Origin: Rhizobiales bacterium 62-17
Lineage (GTDB): Bacteria > Pseudomonadota > Alphaproteobacteria > Rhizobiales > Beijerinckiaceae
DNA: 64,000 bases
Reading direction: 5' to 3'
Assembly: GCA_001898965.1 (NCBI GenBank)
Contig: MKVW01000009.1
Location: forward strand, 842,853 to 906,852
A program made the translations under genes and the position numbers. Positions 53,076 through 61,227 of this stretch are shown here, piece by piece. The first letter of the stretch is position 1; each line of letters opens with the position of its first letter. The notes beneath the pieces are model-generated. The model ran no database searches, was not told where the DNA came from, and saw nothing but the letters and a program-made list of their open reading frames with translations.

Positions 53076-55295
53076 TCAGTTCTTGATTTCCACGTCGAGG
53101 AGCGGCGCTTCGCCCTTCAACTTGATTTCGACATCGAGCAAGCGCGCGCAATGCGGGCAGGCAAACCGCATGGCCTCGATTTGATGGTGCAGGGTGATGC
53201 GTGGACCAAGCTCGGCTTCGCTCGTGCTGGATTGACGGGCATAGTCCTTCCAGTTCTCGCCAGCGGGCGCGATCGCTTCGCCGCAATCGCAGCGGAAGTA
53301 GCTCTGGCCCTTGATGCGCTGGAATGAAGCGGCATCGCCGAACCGGCCGATGAGATCGCCCGCCGCATCAAGCGCCGGCTTACTGGCCAGCGTCTTGGGC
53401 GCCGGCCAGGCACGGCGCTCTGCGCGCATGGCGTCACGCAGCTTTTGCGTTTCGGTCTCATTCACCGCGCCGCTGTCTTGCAGCACCACGCCATAGATGA
53501 CGCGTGCCATATCGGGCGAGACGAAGCCGTAATGCACGTCCTCGGCGACCATTTTGGCGGTGCGTTCGATCGGATCGCCCCAGCCGGCGCCGGCGCTCGG
53601 CCCGCATTCATAGATGTCGCTGGCGTTGATCGGGATCGAGCCAGTCACTTTCGCCGGCAGGGTCAGCACTTCGCCAGGAATGCCCGACGTATCGAAGGGC
53701 AGTTGCCCGGCGGCGATCATCTCGTCCGCATGGGCATCCTTCAGGAAGCGGCGACGATTGCAGCCGCTCGGATAGCCGCCGAACAGACCAAAGGAGGTCG
53801 GCGATTCATAGCAGTGGCAGGCGAGCCGCAGATCCATATGGTCGATGTCATGCAGCACATAGCCGACGCCGACGCTGGCACCGCCGCGATTGCGGCCGGG
53901 GCCGGCGGAATCGGCGGTGAACTTGCGATAGAGATAGAGGATAGGCCCGATCTGTTCGTTGGCTTCGACGTTTTGCAGGCGCAGCGCCGGAATATGGCGA
54001 TGGCCCTGGGGCGTCAGGCCATCGCGATGCGAATAGGCGCCGCCGCCGACATAGATCATGTCGAGCAACGCGCCGTGGAAATGCTCGCCATATTGGTTGT
54101 GGCCGAAGAAGGCATAGAGATCGGGGCCGCCGTTCGGCGAAGCCTGCGCCTCGTGGATATAGTCCTTGTCGGTGGCGGCGAGGCGCGACAGCGCCGCCGT
54201 CGCCACGGTCTCGACCAGCCACATGGCGCCCAACGGCCCCTGGCTGACGGGCGCGGGAAAGCGGGCCGACACGATCGAGCCCGGACGGCTTACCAGCTTC
54301 ATCGGGCGGAACACGCCTTCATTCCATGGCAGATCGTAAGCCAGGATCGGCAGCATGGCGGCACGCACGCCGGCCAGCAGGCCGCCTTCCGTGCAATTCA
54401 TGAAGCGCGGCGCCTGATCGGCCGATTTGGAAAAGTCGAGCGTGATCTCGTCGCCGGCCTTCGTCAGCTCCACGTGAATGCGATAGAGCTTGTTTTCCTT
54501 GCCGTCGTGGTCGAGGAAGGTCTGGGCGCGGTAGACGCCATCGGGCAGTTTCGCCAGGCGCTCGCGCACGGCCCGTTCCGACATGTCGATGGCTTCGTCC
54601 ATCACCGAGAGCACGGTGTCGATGCCATATTGGTCGATGGTTTCCTGCAGGCGGCGCAGTGCCACTTTGTTGGCCGCCATCATGCCGCGGAAGTCGAGGC
54701 TCATATTGGTCGACAGGCGCGACATGCCGGTGATCATCGCCAGAATGTCTTCGCGGAACTCGCCGTTCTCGACGATGCGAAGCGGCGGGATCAGCATGCC
54801 TTCCTGGAGCACGTCGGTGGCTTCTGGAAAGGAGCCGCCCGGCGCCATGCCGCCGACATCGAGCTGATGGCAGCACACGCCGATCCAGCCGATGCGCTGG
54901 TCGCCGTGGAACACCGGCGCCACCAGGCCGAAGTCGGGCGCATGCAGCGAGCCCTTATAGGGATGGTTGACGAGGAACATGTCGCCGGCGCGAATGCCGG
55001 GCTTCACCGCACAATCGGCGATGATGCTCTTCACCATTTCCGCCACGGAGGCGGCGTGCAGCAGCACCGTCTTGCCCATGGTGACGATTTCGCCATGAGC
55101 GCGGAAAATACCGGTGTTGAAATCGGTCGCTTCGTTGACGAGGGGCGAGCCGGAAATCGCCTGTAAAGTGGCGCCCTGTTCGTCGGTGATCGAGGTTAGG
55201 CGATGATGGATCACTTGGAAGGTGATCGGATCGACCTTCACGCGATCATAGTCGTAAACGGCGGAGCGGGGCGGAATCAAAGTATCGGTGCTCAT
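53076..55295 (-). CDS. Hydantoinase B/ketone carboxylase-like subunit with zinc-ribbon-like tail
   Basis: A 739-residue HyuB/oxoprolinase-B family protein (about 560 is usual). The HyuB core has LVNEATDFNTGIFRAHGEIVTMGK, GDMFLVNHPYKGSLHAPDFGLVAPVF and ECGPSAGAGWGDPIERT. Residues about 666-739 add Cys669-x-Cys671 and Cys713-Pro-His-Cys716, a zinc-ribbon-like module resembling the small subunit of acetone/acetophenone carboxylases. That suggests an ATP-dependent ketone or carbonyl carboxylase rather than a hydantoinase. The extreme C-terminus repeats LLDVEIK. It follows HyuA by 4 bp. Confidence 0.88.
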   Translation of the reverse strand: MSTDTLIPPRSAVYDYDRVKVDPITFQVIHHRLTSITDEQGATLQAISGSPLVNEATDFNTGIFRAHGEIVTMGKTVLLHAASVAEMVKSIIADCAVKPGIRAGDMFLVNHPYKGSLHAPDFGLVAPVFHGDQRIGWIGVCCHQLDVGGMAPGGSFPEATDVLQEGMLIPPLRIVENGEFREDILAMITGMSRLSTNMSLDFRGMMAANKVALRRLQETIDQYGIDTVLSVMDEAIDMSERAVRERLAKLPDGVYRAQTFLDHDGKENKLYRIHVELTKAGDEITLDFSKSADQAPRFMNCTEGGLLAGVRAAMLPILAYDLPWNEGVFRPMKLVSRPGSIVSARFPAPVSQGPLGAMWLVETVATAALSRLAATDKDYIHEAQASPNGGPDLYAFFGHNQYGEHFHGALLDMIYVGGGAYSHRDGLTPQGHRHIPALRLQNVEANEQIGPILYLYRKFTADSAGPGRNRGGASVGVGYVLHDIDHMDLRLACHCYESPTSFGLFGGYPSGCNRRRFLKDAHADEMIAAGQLPFDTSGIPGEVLTLPAKVTGSIPINASDIYECGPSAGAGWGDPIERTAKMVAEDVHYGFVSPDMARVIYGVVLQDSGAVNETETQKLRDAMRAERRAWPAPKTLASKPALDAAGDLIGRFGDAASFQRIKGQSYFRCDCGEAIAPAGENWKDYARQSSTSEAELGPRITLHHQIEAMRFACPHCARLLDVEIKLKGEAPLLDVEIKN

Positions 55296-55299
55296 TGTC

Positions 55300-57390
55300 T
55301 CAACCCTTCAAATGAATGAGCAGATTGCCAAACGGTTCGATTTCGGCGCGGTGGCCGACGCCAACGACGATGGTCGTGTCGGGGCGCTCGACGATGGCGG
55401 GGCCTTTAACGGGATGGCCGGGGCTCAGATCCTCCCAGCGATAAACCGGCGTTTCCTTGAAACCCTCGCCGTAGAAATAGACCTTGCGCGTGCCGGCGAT
55501 CTTCGGCGCGGCGCCGCCGCCTTCGCGGGCGCGCGGATCGGGCCGCTGCACCGGCGTCAAGCCTTCGACGCGTTGGGTGATGAACTCGACGCCCGACATG
55601 CGCAGCGCCGTGCCCTTGCCGTAGATCTGCTCGTAGCGCTGTTCGAAGCTGTCGACGAGCTGATCGATCGCCGCCGCATCGAGCGGGGTTGATGGCACGT
55701 CGACTTCGATCTGATGCACCTGCTGGCGGAAGCGCATGCCGATGAGCCGCTTGATCTGCGTCTTGTCGCCAAGCGCCTTGCGGCATTGGGCGACGAGCTG
55801 ATCGAAACCGGCGTTGAGCTTGCCGGCATCGATATGATCGGACGCCCGCTTGAACCGGGCCGGGGCATGCTGACCGAAAGCAAGCGAGAAGGAGCGATGC
55901 CGGTCGGCCGTCACCGTGCCGAAGGCAGAATGGCCCGAGGCGGTCTTGGGCACCACGACGGTCGAAATGCCGGCCACCGAACTGTAGTGATAGGCGTGGG
56001 TGGGGCCGGCGCCGCCATAGGCGAAGACGACGAAGTTTCTGGGATCGTAGCCCGAGCGCGTAGTGACGCGCCGCAAGAGATCGGCCATTTGATTGTTGGC
56101 GACCTCGCGAATGCCGGCGGCCGCTTCATGCAGGGAGAGGCCAAGCGGCTTGGCGATGTGATCGTTGATCGCCCGCTCGGAAGCGGCGATATCGAGATCC
56201 ATCTTGCCGCCCAGAAAATAGGCCGGATCGATCATGCCGAGCACGACGTCGGCATCGGTGATCGTCGGCTCAGTACCGCCGCGGCGATAGCAGGCGGGGC
56301 CGGGCACGGCGCCGGCACTTTCCGGGCCAACCATCAGATGGCCAGCATGGATGCGTGCGATCGAGCCGCCGCCGGCGCCGATGGCCGTCACCTTGATCGA
56401 GGGCAGGGCAACGTGAAAGCGACCGACCTCGCGGATGTTCTCCAACAGCGGCCGGCCATTGACGATGACGCCGACATCGAAGCTGGTGCCGCCCATGTCG
56501 GTGGTGAGAATGTTATCGTAGCCGAGCTGTTCGCCGAGCTTCAGCGAGGCGAGCACGCCGCCGGCCGGGCCTGACGTTAGTAGGTTGGCGGCCTGGAAGG
56601 CCGCTTCGCTCGCCGGCAGCACGCCGCCGCCCGATTCCATGATCGAGATCGGCCCGTCGAAACCGGCGGTGCGGATCGAGTTTTCGAGCCCGTTGATATA
56701 GCGGTTGATGACTGGGCCGAGATAGGAATTGATGCAGGTCGTCGACGTCCGCTCATATTCGCCGAGCACGGGAATGAGCGACGAGGAAATGGTGACGAAG
56801 ACATTGGGCGCGATCTCACGCACCAGTTCGGCGAGGCGCTGTTCGTGCGCGGGATTGCGGAACGACCACAGCAGGGTGATGGCGATGGCTTCGACGCCAG
56901 CTTCGACCAGCCGCTTGATGCTGGCGCGCGCCGCTTCCTCGTCCAAGGGCACAACGACAGCGCCCTTATAGTCGACACGTTCGATGATCGGCTCGATCAG
57001 ATCGATGTCGACCAGCGGCTGCGGCGTCGATCGTTCGGAAAAATGCGCGATTTCATGGTCCGACAGGCCAGCCCAGCTCGCCATGCAACGCTGGATGCGT
57101 AGCGTGTCGCGGAAGCCGCGCGTCGTCAGAAGCCCGGTCTTGACGCCCTTGCGCTCGATGAAGGCATTGGTCGCCGCAGTCGTGCCATGGGCGAAATAGG
57201 CGAGTTCCGAAATCAGCTTGTCGCGCGTGAGGCCCTTGGCCTCCGCCGCCAATGTGAAGGCATCGAGCACGCCGCGCGTGCGATCATCGGGTGTCGTCGG
57301 CGCCTTGACGATGGTGACATCGCCCGTGTCATCCAGCATCACCAGATCGGTGAACGTGCCGCCAATATCCGTACCTACGTAATACGCCAT
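55300..57390 (-). CDS. Hydantoinase A/ketone carboxylase-like ATPase subunit
   Basis: A 696-residue HyuA/oxoprolinase-A family protein. The ASKHA-type ATP site is shown by YYVGTDIGGTFTDLVMLD near the N-terminus and ILTTDMGGTSFDVGVI in the middle. It binds and hydrolyses ATP to activate the substrate, with HyuB as partner. It starts 4 bp before HyuB. Known relatives are N-methylhydantoinase, 5-oxoprolinase, and acetone and acetophenone carboxylase; the zinc-ribbon tail of the partner favours carboxylase. Confidence 0.92.
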   Translation of the reverse strand: MAYYVGTDIGGTFTDLVMLDDTGDVTIVKAPTTPDDRTRGVLDAFTLAAEAKGLTRDKLISELAYFAHGTTAATNAFIERKGVKTGLLTTRGFRDTLRIQRCMASWAGLSDHEIAHFSERSTPQPLVDIDLIEPIIERVDYKGAVVVPLDEEAARASIKRLVEAGVEAIAITLLWSFRNPAHEQRLAELVREIAPNVFVTISSSLIPVLGEYERTSTTCINSYLGPVINRYINGLENSIRTAGFDGPISIMESGGGVLPASEAAFQAANLLTSGPAGGVLASLKLGEQLGYDNILTTDMGGTSFDVGVIVNGRPLLENIREVGRFHVALPSIKVTAIGAGGGSIARIHAGHLMVGPESAGAVPGPACYRRGGTEPTITDADVVLGMIDPAYFLGGKMDLDIAASERAINDHIAKPLGLSLHEAAAGIREVANNQMADLLRRVTTRSGYDPRNFVVFAYGGAGPTHAYHYSSVAGISTVVVPKTASGHSAFGTVTADRHRSFSLAFGQHAPARFKRASDHIDAGKLNAGFDQLVAQCRKALGDKTQIKRLIGMRFRQQVHQIEVDVPSTPLDAAAIDQLVDSFEQRYEQIYGKGTALRMSGVEFITQRVEGLTPVQRPDPRAREGGGAAPKIAGTRKVYFYGEGFKETPVYRWEDLSPGHPVKGPAIVERPDTTIVVGVGHRAEIEPFGNLLIHLKG

Positions 57391-57487
57391 TGCGTTTCCC
57401 TCTCATGGCCTGACGACAGCCAGAACCAATGTTGCAGTGTTACAAATGTCCGACCTTGCGGTCGCAATTCATGCCCTTCGGCGGCGC

Positions 57488-57907
57488 TCACGGCGCCAGC
57501 GCGATCACATCAAGGGCGAAATGAGCTTTGCCGCCGGGCGCGGCATTGGCATCGGCGACGCAGATGGCGATGCGCGCCGGCGGATCGGTGGGGAAGAACT
57601 CCATCCACGCCTGGTGAAAGGGTGCGCGCTTTTCCAGATCGTGCAGGTAGAGCGTCACTTTCACCACATGCGCCAAGGTTGCGCCCGAAGCGGCGAGCAC
57701 CGCTTCGAGATTTTTCAACGCCTGGCGCGCCTGGGTCAGCGGATCGTCGCTCATGCCGCCGGCTTTGTCGCCACTTTGCGGCTCGCGGCCGCGAATGGCC
57801 GATAGAAACAGGAAGCCGCCCGCCCGCACGCCCGGCACCATGCCGGTCATGCGTTCGGGTGCTTGCGGCGATTGCGCCATGGATTGGCGGTCGAGTTTTG
57901 CCCCCAT
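57488..57907 (-). CDS. RidA family protein
   Basis: A 139-residue YjgF-like protein; the substrate-binding Arg occurs in DPPARIAICV. The N-terminal 20 residues are extended relative to RidA. It lies between the alpha/beta hydrolase gene (18 bp) and HyuA (97 bp). In catabolic operons such proteins often act on pathway-specific imines or ketoacids. Function unknown. Confidence 0.83.
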   Translation of the reverse strand: MGAKLDRQSMAQSPQAPERMTGMVPGVRAGGFLFLSAIRGREPQSGDKAGGMSDDPLTQARQALKNLEAVLAASGATLAHVVKVTLYLHDLEKRAPFHQAWMEFFPTDPPARIAICVADANAAPGGKAHFALDVIALAP

Positions 57908-57925
57908 GCGTCCCTCCCGCGCTTG

Positions 57926-58804
57926 TTATTTTCCGAGAACGAACTGGCGGATGATGTCGCCGACGACGTCAGGCTTGTCGGTCTGCACCTGATGGCCGGC
58001 GTCGGCGATCCAATGGAATTTCACGTCCGGCAGCAGCGGCTCGAGCTTACGGCCGGTTTCCGGCAAAGCGAACGGGTCTTCGTTGCCCCACACGAAGATC
58101 GTCGGCAGCACTTTCGTCAGTTTCGGCAGGCTGTCGCGCAGGTTCATGTGCATCGACAGAATCGGATGCTTGTTGAGGCCGCCGGTGGCTTTCAGGAAGC
58201 GATCCATGGCTTCCATGGCGCCCGGCCGCGTCGCGCTCGCCTGTCGCCGGTCGATCAGCTCGTCGGTGATCTTGGAGCGGTCGACGACGAGACCTTCGAG
58301 CATTTTGCGCATCGCTTGCGGCGTGCCGTCATAGCCCATCAGGGCGCGCATCGCGTCGGTCGGCGCCTGTTCGATGCCCATGCACTGGCCGATGGTGAGC
58401 GAGGAGATCAGCACCATTTTCTCGACCCGCTCGGGATTTTCCAGCGCATAGCGCGCGGCGGCAAAGGCGCCCTGCGAGTTGCCGAGAATGGTGAACCGGT
58501 CGAGGCACAGCGTGTCGACGAAATCGCGGGCCTGATCGATGCGGTTGAGCAGACCGTGCGGCGTCGGCGCCGAGACGTCGGTTTCACCGTAACCGCCAAT
58601 GGAATCCGGCGCGACAACGCGGAAATGCGGAGAGAGGGCTTCCATCAGCGCACCCATGCCCGATTGGCCGGAGGAGCCATGGCCGCCGCCATGCAGCATG
58701 ACGATCACCGGGCCGTCGCCGCCGGCCTCCATGTAATGCGTCTTGACGCCGTTCACTTTTACCCAGCGCGAACGCAGTCCGCCGCCTGTGCCTCCCTTGC
58801 CCAT
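57926..58804 (-). CDS. Alpha/beta hydrolase, meta-cleavage-product hydrolase-like
   Basis: A 292-residue serine hydrolase. The oxyanion HGGGHGSSG, the nucleophile elbow GNSQG (Ser110), Asp in FVWGNEDPFAL and His in ADAGHQVQTDKPD form the triad. Similarity of the LGNSQGAFAAARYALENPERVEKMVLISS block to MhpC/BphD suggests a C-C hydrolase that would cleave the ring-opened product before the hydratase. Its promoter region shares a motif with the dioxygenase operon, so it could complete that pathway. It is first in the operon ending at 52266. Confidence 0.88.
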   Translation of the reverse strand: MGKGGTGGGLRSRWVKVNGVKTHYMEAGGDGPVIVMLHGGGHGSSGQSGMGALMEALSPHFRVVAPDSIGGYGETDVSAPTPHGLLNRIDQARDFVDTLCLDRFTILGNSQGAFAAARYALENPERVEKMVLISSLTIGQCMGIEQAPTDAMRALMGYDGTPQAMRKMLEGLVVDRSKITDELIDRRQASATRPGAMEAMDRFLKATGGLNKHPILSMHMNLRDSLPKLTKVLPTIFVWGNEDPFALPETGRKLEPLLPDVKFHWIADAGHQVQTDKPDVVGDIIRQFVLGK

Positions 58805-58882
58805 CGCATCCTCCGCGTCGTTGCAGGCATCATTTCTGAGGCGACCGTCGTAGGGGAAGCCGGGCGGCTTGGCAACCTAAAT

Positions 58883-58910
58883 TTACAAAAGACTATAAGA
58901 TTATCCCTTT
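58883..58910. promoter_or_regulatory. Candidate GntR operator upstream of the hydrolase-HyuAB operon
   Basis: TTACAAAAGACTATA and the following ATTATCCCTTT match 49171-49198 in 20 of 28 positions by eye, including AGACTATA. It is about 80 bp before the hydrolase start. Its left arm is degenerate compared with the perfect palindrome at 49172. Confidence 0.6.
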
Positions 58911-59079
58911 GCGGCGAGCGAAACGATTGAAAGTGCTGCGGTTCAGCGGAAAGTCGGAAGTTTTTGATGTGTCAGAAGGAGCTCGAACGGTGTTCTTTCG
59001 GGCCTATTGTGATAGCTGGCTAGCACATTTGCCCGGTCGGAGCCGGCTGCGGGCGAGGCGCGCCGGCAGCCGGGATGGG

Positions 59080-59961
59080 TCAGCCTTCGTATTGCGCCGC
59101 GTCGGCGAGCAAGGCGTCGGTGCCGAGCAGGTCGTTGAGGCCGTCGAAATCGAGCATACGGTCTTTCATCGCCGCATTGCTGCCTTGCTGGCGCAGATTG
59201 CCGTAATAGTCCTGCGTCAGGCGACCCAACGCGCGCACGATGCCGCCGGGGAAGATCACCAGTTTGAAGCCGATCTTGGCGAGTTCGTCGGCGCTCAAGG
59301 TCGGTGTGCGTCCGCCCTCCACCATATTGGCCATCAGCGGCCGCTGGTCGCCAAAGCGCGTGCGGATGGCGGCGAGATCGTCGCGCGATGGCGGTGCTTC
59401 GACGAACAGGATATCGGCGCCAGCCTGCGCATAGAGCGCGGCACGTTCGAGCGCCGGCTCCAGGCCTTCCACCGCCACCGCATCGGTGCGCGCGATCACC
59501 AGCATGCGCTCGGACGCGCGGGCGTCGACGGCCGCCTTGATCTTGCCGACCATTTCGCCTGACGTGATGACGCTCTTGTTGCGCAGATGGCCGCAGCGCT
59601 TGGGAAAGGTCTGATCCTCGATCTGGATCGCCGCCGCGCCGGCGCGTTCGAACAGGCGCACGGTGCGCTGCGTGTTGAGCGCATTGCCATAGCCTGTATC
59701 TCCGTCGACGATAATTGGGCAGGCGACGCGCGCCGTGATCAGCGACAGGGTTTCGGCCATTTCCGTCGCGGTGACGAGGCCAATATCCGGCCGGCCAAGC
59801 CGCGTATAGGCGACGTTGGCGCCGGAGAGATAAAGGCAGGAGAAGCCGGCGCGCTCGGCGACGAAAGCCGTAAAGGCATCGTAGATGCCTGGCGCAACAA
59901 CAATGTTTGTGCCGCGCAATTGTTCCGGCAATCCCGAAGTCGCCTGCATCGTCTTTCCCAT
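59080..59961 (-). CDS. Isocitrate lyase/PEP mutase family protein
   Basis: A 293-residue member of the ICL/PEPM superfamily with DGDTGYG at residues 86-92 (metal-binding Asp) and the signature KRCGH at 121-125. The KRCGH loop carries the catalytic Cys of C-C lyases such as 2-methylisocitrate lyase, dimethylmalate lyase and oxaloacetate hydrolase-type enzymes. It stands alone on its strand. Which lyase reaction it performs is unknown. Confidence 0.9.
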   Translation of the reverse strand: MGKTMQATSGLPEQLRGTNIVVAPGIYDAFTAFVAERAGFSCLYLSGANVAYTRLGRPDIGLVTATEMAETLSLITARVACPIIVDGDTGYGNALNTQRTVRLFERAGAAAIQIEDQTFPKRCGHLRNKSVITSGEMVGKIKAAVDARASERMLVIARTDAVAVEGLEPALERAALYAQAGADILFVEAPPSRDDLAAIRTRFGDQRPLMANMVEGGRTPTLSADELAKIGFKLVIFPGGIVRALGRLTQDYYGNLRQQGSNAAMKDRMLDFDGLNDLLGTDALLADAAQYEG

Positions 59962-60214
59962 ATTTTGCCTATGTTTTTGGGCTGCCGGCGCAGCCGGTCA
60001 TGATGTCAGTGCTGTAGCACGTCAGTCTGGCAAACGAAAAACGGGGGCGAAAACACAAAATTGAAAAGTGATAATATCCGGACCGCTTGGATAAAACGTG
60101 ACTTTCCGCCCTTGCCCGGCCGTTGGCCCGGATGGAACCTTTATCGGGCGATAATGATTGCCTTCTCACCCGGTCCAATCAGGACCCATCGGTCAAATTT
60201 GAACGGAGCACACC

Positions 60215-60658
60215 ATGCGGATTTCAGCTTTTGTTGGTGCGGTCGCTTTCAGCACCGCCGTCGCCGTCGCTTCCGTCGCAGGCACTTCGAGCGCCCTGGC
60301 CGATAGCGGTTCTGTTCGCATCACGGTCGTCAAGGGCGGCTTCTTCGTCGGCGCTTCGGGCGGCGATGGCGTGCTGCGCTTCCGTGGCCGCAATTATCCC
60401 TTGTCGGTCGGCGGTCTCAGCGCTGGGCTGGTTTTCGGTGCCTCGCAAGCCCATCTGCGCGGACGGGTGACCAACATTCGTCGCGCCTCCGATGTGTCGG
60501 GCGTCTATGGCGCCGTGGGCGCTGGCGGTGCCGTAGGCGTCGGTGCGGGCGCTATCGTGCTGCAGAACAACAAGGGCGCGGTCCTGCGTCTGGAAGGGCG
60601 GCAGGTCGGCCTGATGGCCAATGTCGATCTAAGTGGGCTGTCGATCTCGCTGCGTTAG
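60215..60658 (+). CDS. Small secreted glycine-rich protein of unknown function
   Basis: A 147-residue protein with a Sec signal (residues 1-28, FSTAVAVASVAGTSSALA|D). The mature part is Gly/Ala-rich beta-like sequence (VKGGFFVGASGGDGVLRFRGRNYPLSVGGLSAG, VYGAVGAGGAVGVGAGAIVLQNNKGAVLRL). I recall similar proteins in related alphaproteobacteria but no defined function; a distant relation to DUF1134-type proteins is possible. CGGAGCACACC precedes the ATG. The 253 bp upstream hold no other feature I can name. Confidence 0.75.
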   Translation: MRISAFVGAVAFSTAVAVASVAGTSSALADSGSVRITVVKGGFFVGASGGDGVLRFRGRNYPLSVGGLSAGLVFGASQAHLRGRVTNIRRASDVSGVYGAVGAGGAVGVGAGAIVLQNNKGAVLRLEGRQVGLMANVDLSGLSISLR

Positions 60659-60709
60659 AGCAAATCGCGAAGCGACTTTGCCCGAATAGGCTCACATCTA
60701 TCGTTTTCA

Positions 60710-60735
60710 GCACCCGCTTCGGCGGGTGCTTGACT
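60710..60735 (+). terminator. Rho-independent terminator of the secreted-protein gene
   Basis: GCACCCGC-TTCG-GCGGGTGC hairpin with a UUCG-type tetraloop, about 50 bp after the stop codon, followed by the imperfect T-run TTGACTTT. It separates the gene from the Rrf2 operon. Confidence 0.75.
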
Positions 60736-60745
60736 TTCGGCTCAT

Positions 60746-60768
60746 CATGTAACATATAAAGTTGCATG
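60746..60768. promoter_or_regulatory. Inverted repeat overlapping the Rrf2 start codon
   Basis: CATGTAAC-ATATAAA-GTTGCATG: eight-base arms match in seven of eight positions across a 7-base AT spacer, and the ATG of the Rrf2 gene is inside the right arm. This is a strong autoregulatory operator candidate. The ATATAAA centre may also serve as a -10-like element, which would give an almost leaderless transcript. Confidence 0.65.
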
Positions 60769-61227
60769 AAACGAGACAGTAAACTCTCGGGCGTCCTGCA
60801 CGTCCTCCTGCACATGCTCGGCAGCAAGACGCCGGCGACATCGGAACATCTGGCCCTGATGATGGGCACCAATCCGGTGGTCGTTCGTCGTGTCATGGCT
60901 GGGTTGCGCGAACAGGGGTTCGTGACGTCGGCCAAGGGCCACGGCGGCGGCTGGCTCATCGCCTGCGATCCGGCAACGGTCACGTTGGCGGATATTTACG
61001 CCGCCGTCGGCGAACCCTCGGTCATCGCCATGGGCCATCGCAGCGAAACGCCGGAATGCCTCGTCGAACAGGCGGTCAATCGCGCGCTCGATGATGCTTT
61101 TCGCGAAGTCGAAGACGTCTTCGCCAAACATTTGAAGACGGTGACGCTGGCCGATCTGTCGAAGGACTTCAATCGCCGCCTCGCGGCGCGCGGCCTCACC
61201 AAGGAAAGCCAGACCCATGCGCTATGA
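60766..61227 (+). CDS. Rrf2 family transcriptional regulator
   Basis: A 153-residue winged-helix regulator of the Rrf2 family (ATSEHLALMMGTNPVVVRRVMAGLREQGFVTSAKGHGGGWLIA as a domain). Only one Cys (PECLVEQ) lies in the region where Fe-S members such as IscR and NsrR have three, so it is probably a redox- or thiol-sensing non-cluster type. It overlaps the oxidoreductase gene by 11 bp, which it presumably controls. The start lies in its own likely operator and no clear ribosome-binding site is present. Confidence 0.9.
   Translation: MKRDSKLSGVLHVLLHMLGSKTPATSEHLALMMGTNPVVVRRVMAGLREQGFVTSAKGHGGGWLIACDPATVTLADIYAAVGEPSVIAMGHRSETPECLVEQAVNRALDDAFREVEDVFAKHLKTVTLADLSKDFNRRLAARGLTKESQTHAL

Noticed and set aside
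53445..55166. 573-residue plus-strand open frame over HyuB
   Set aside because: Shadow of a GC-rich gene on the other strand, with no recognisable domain.
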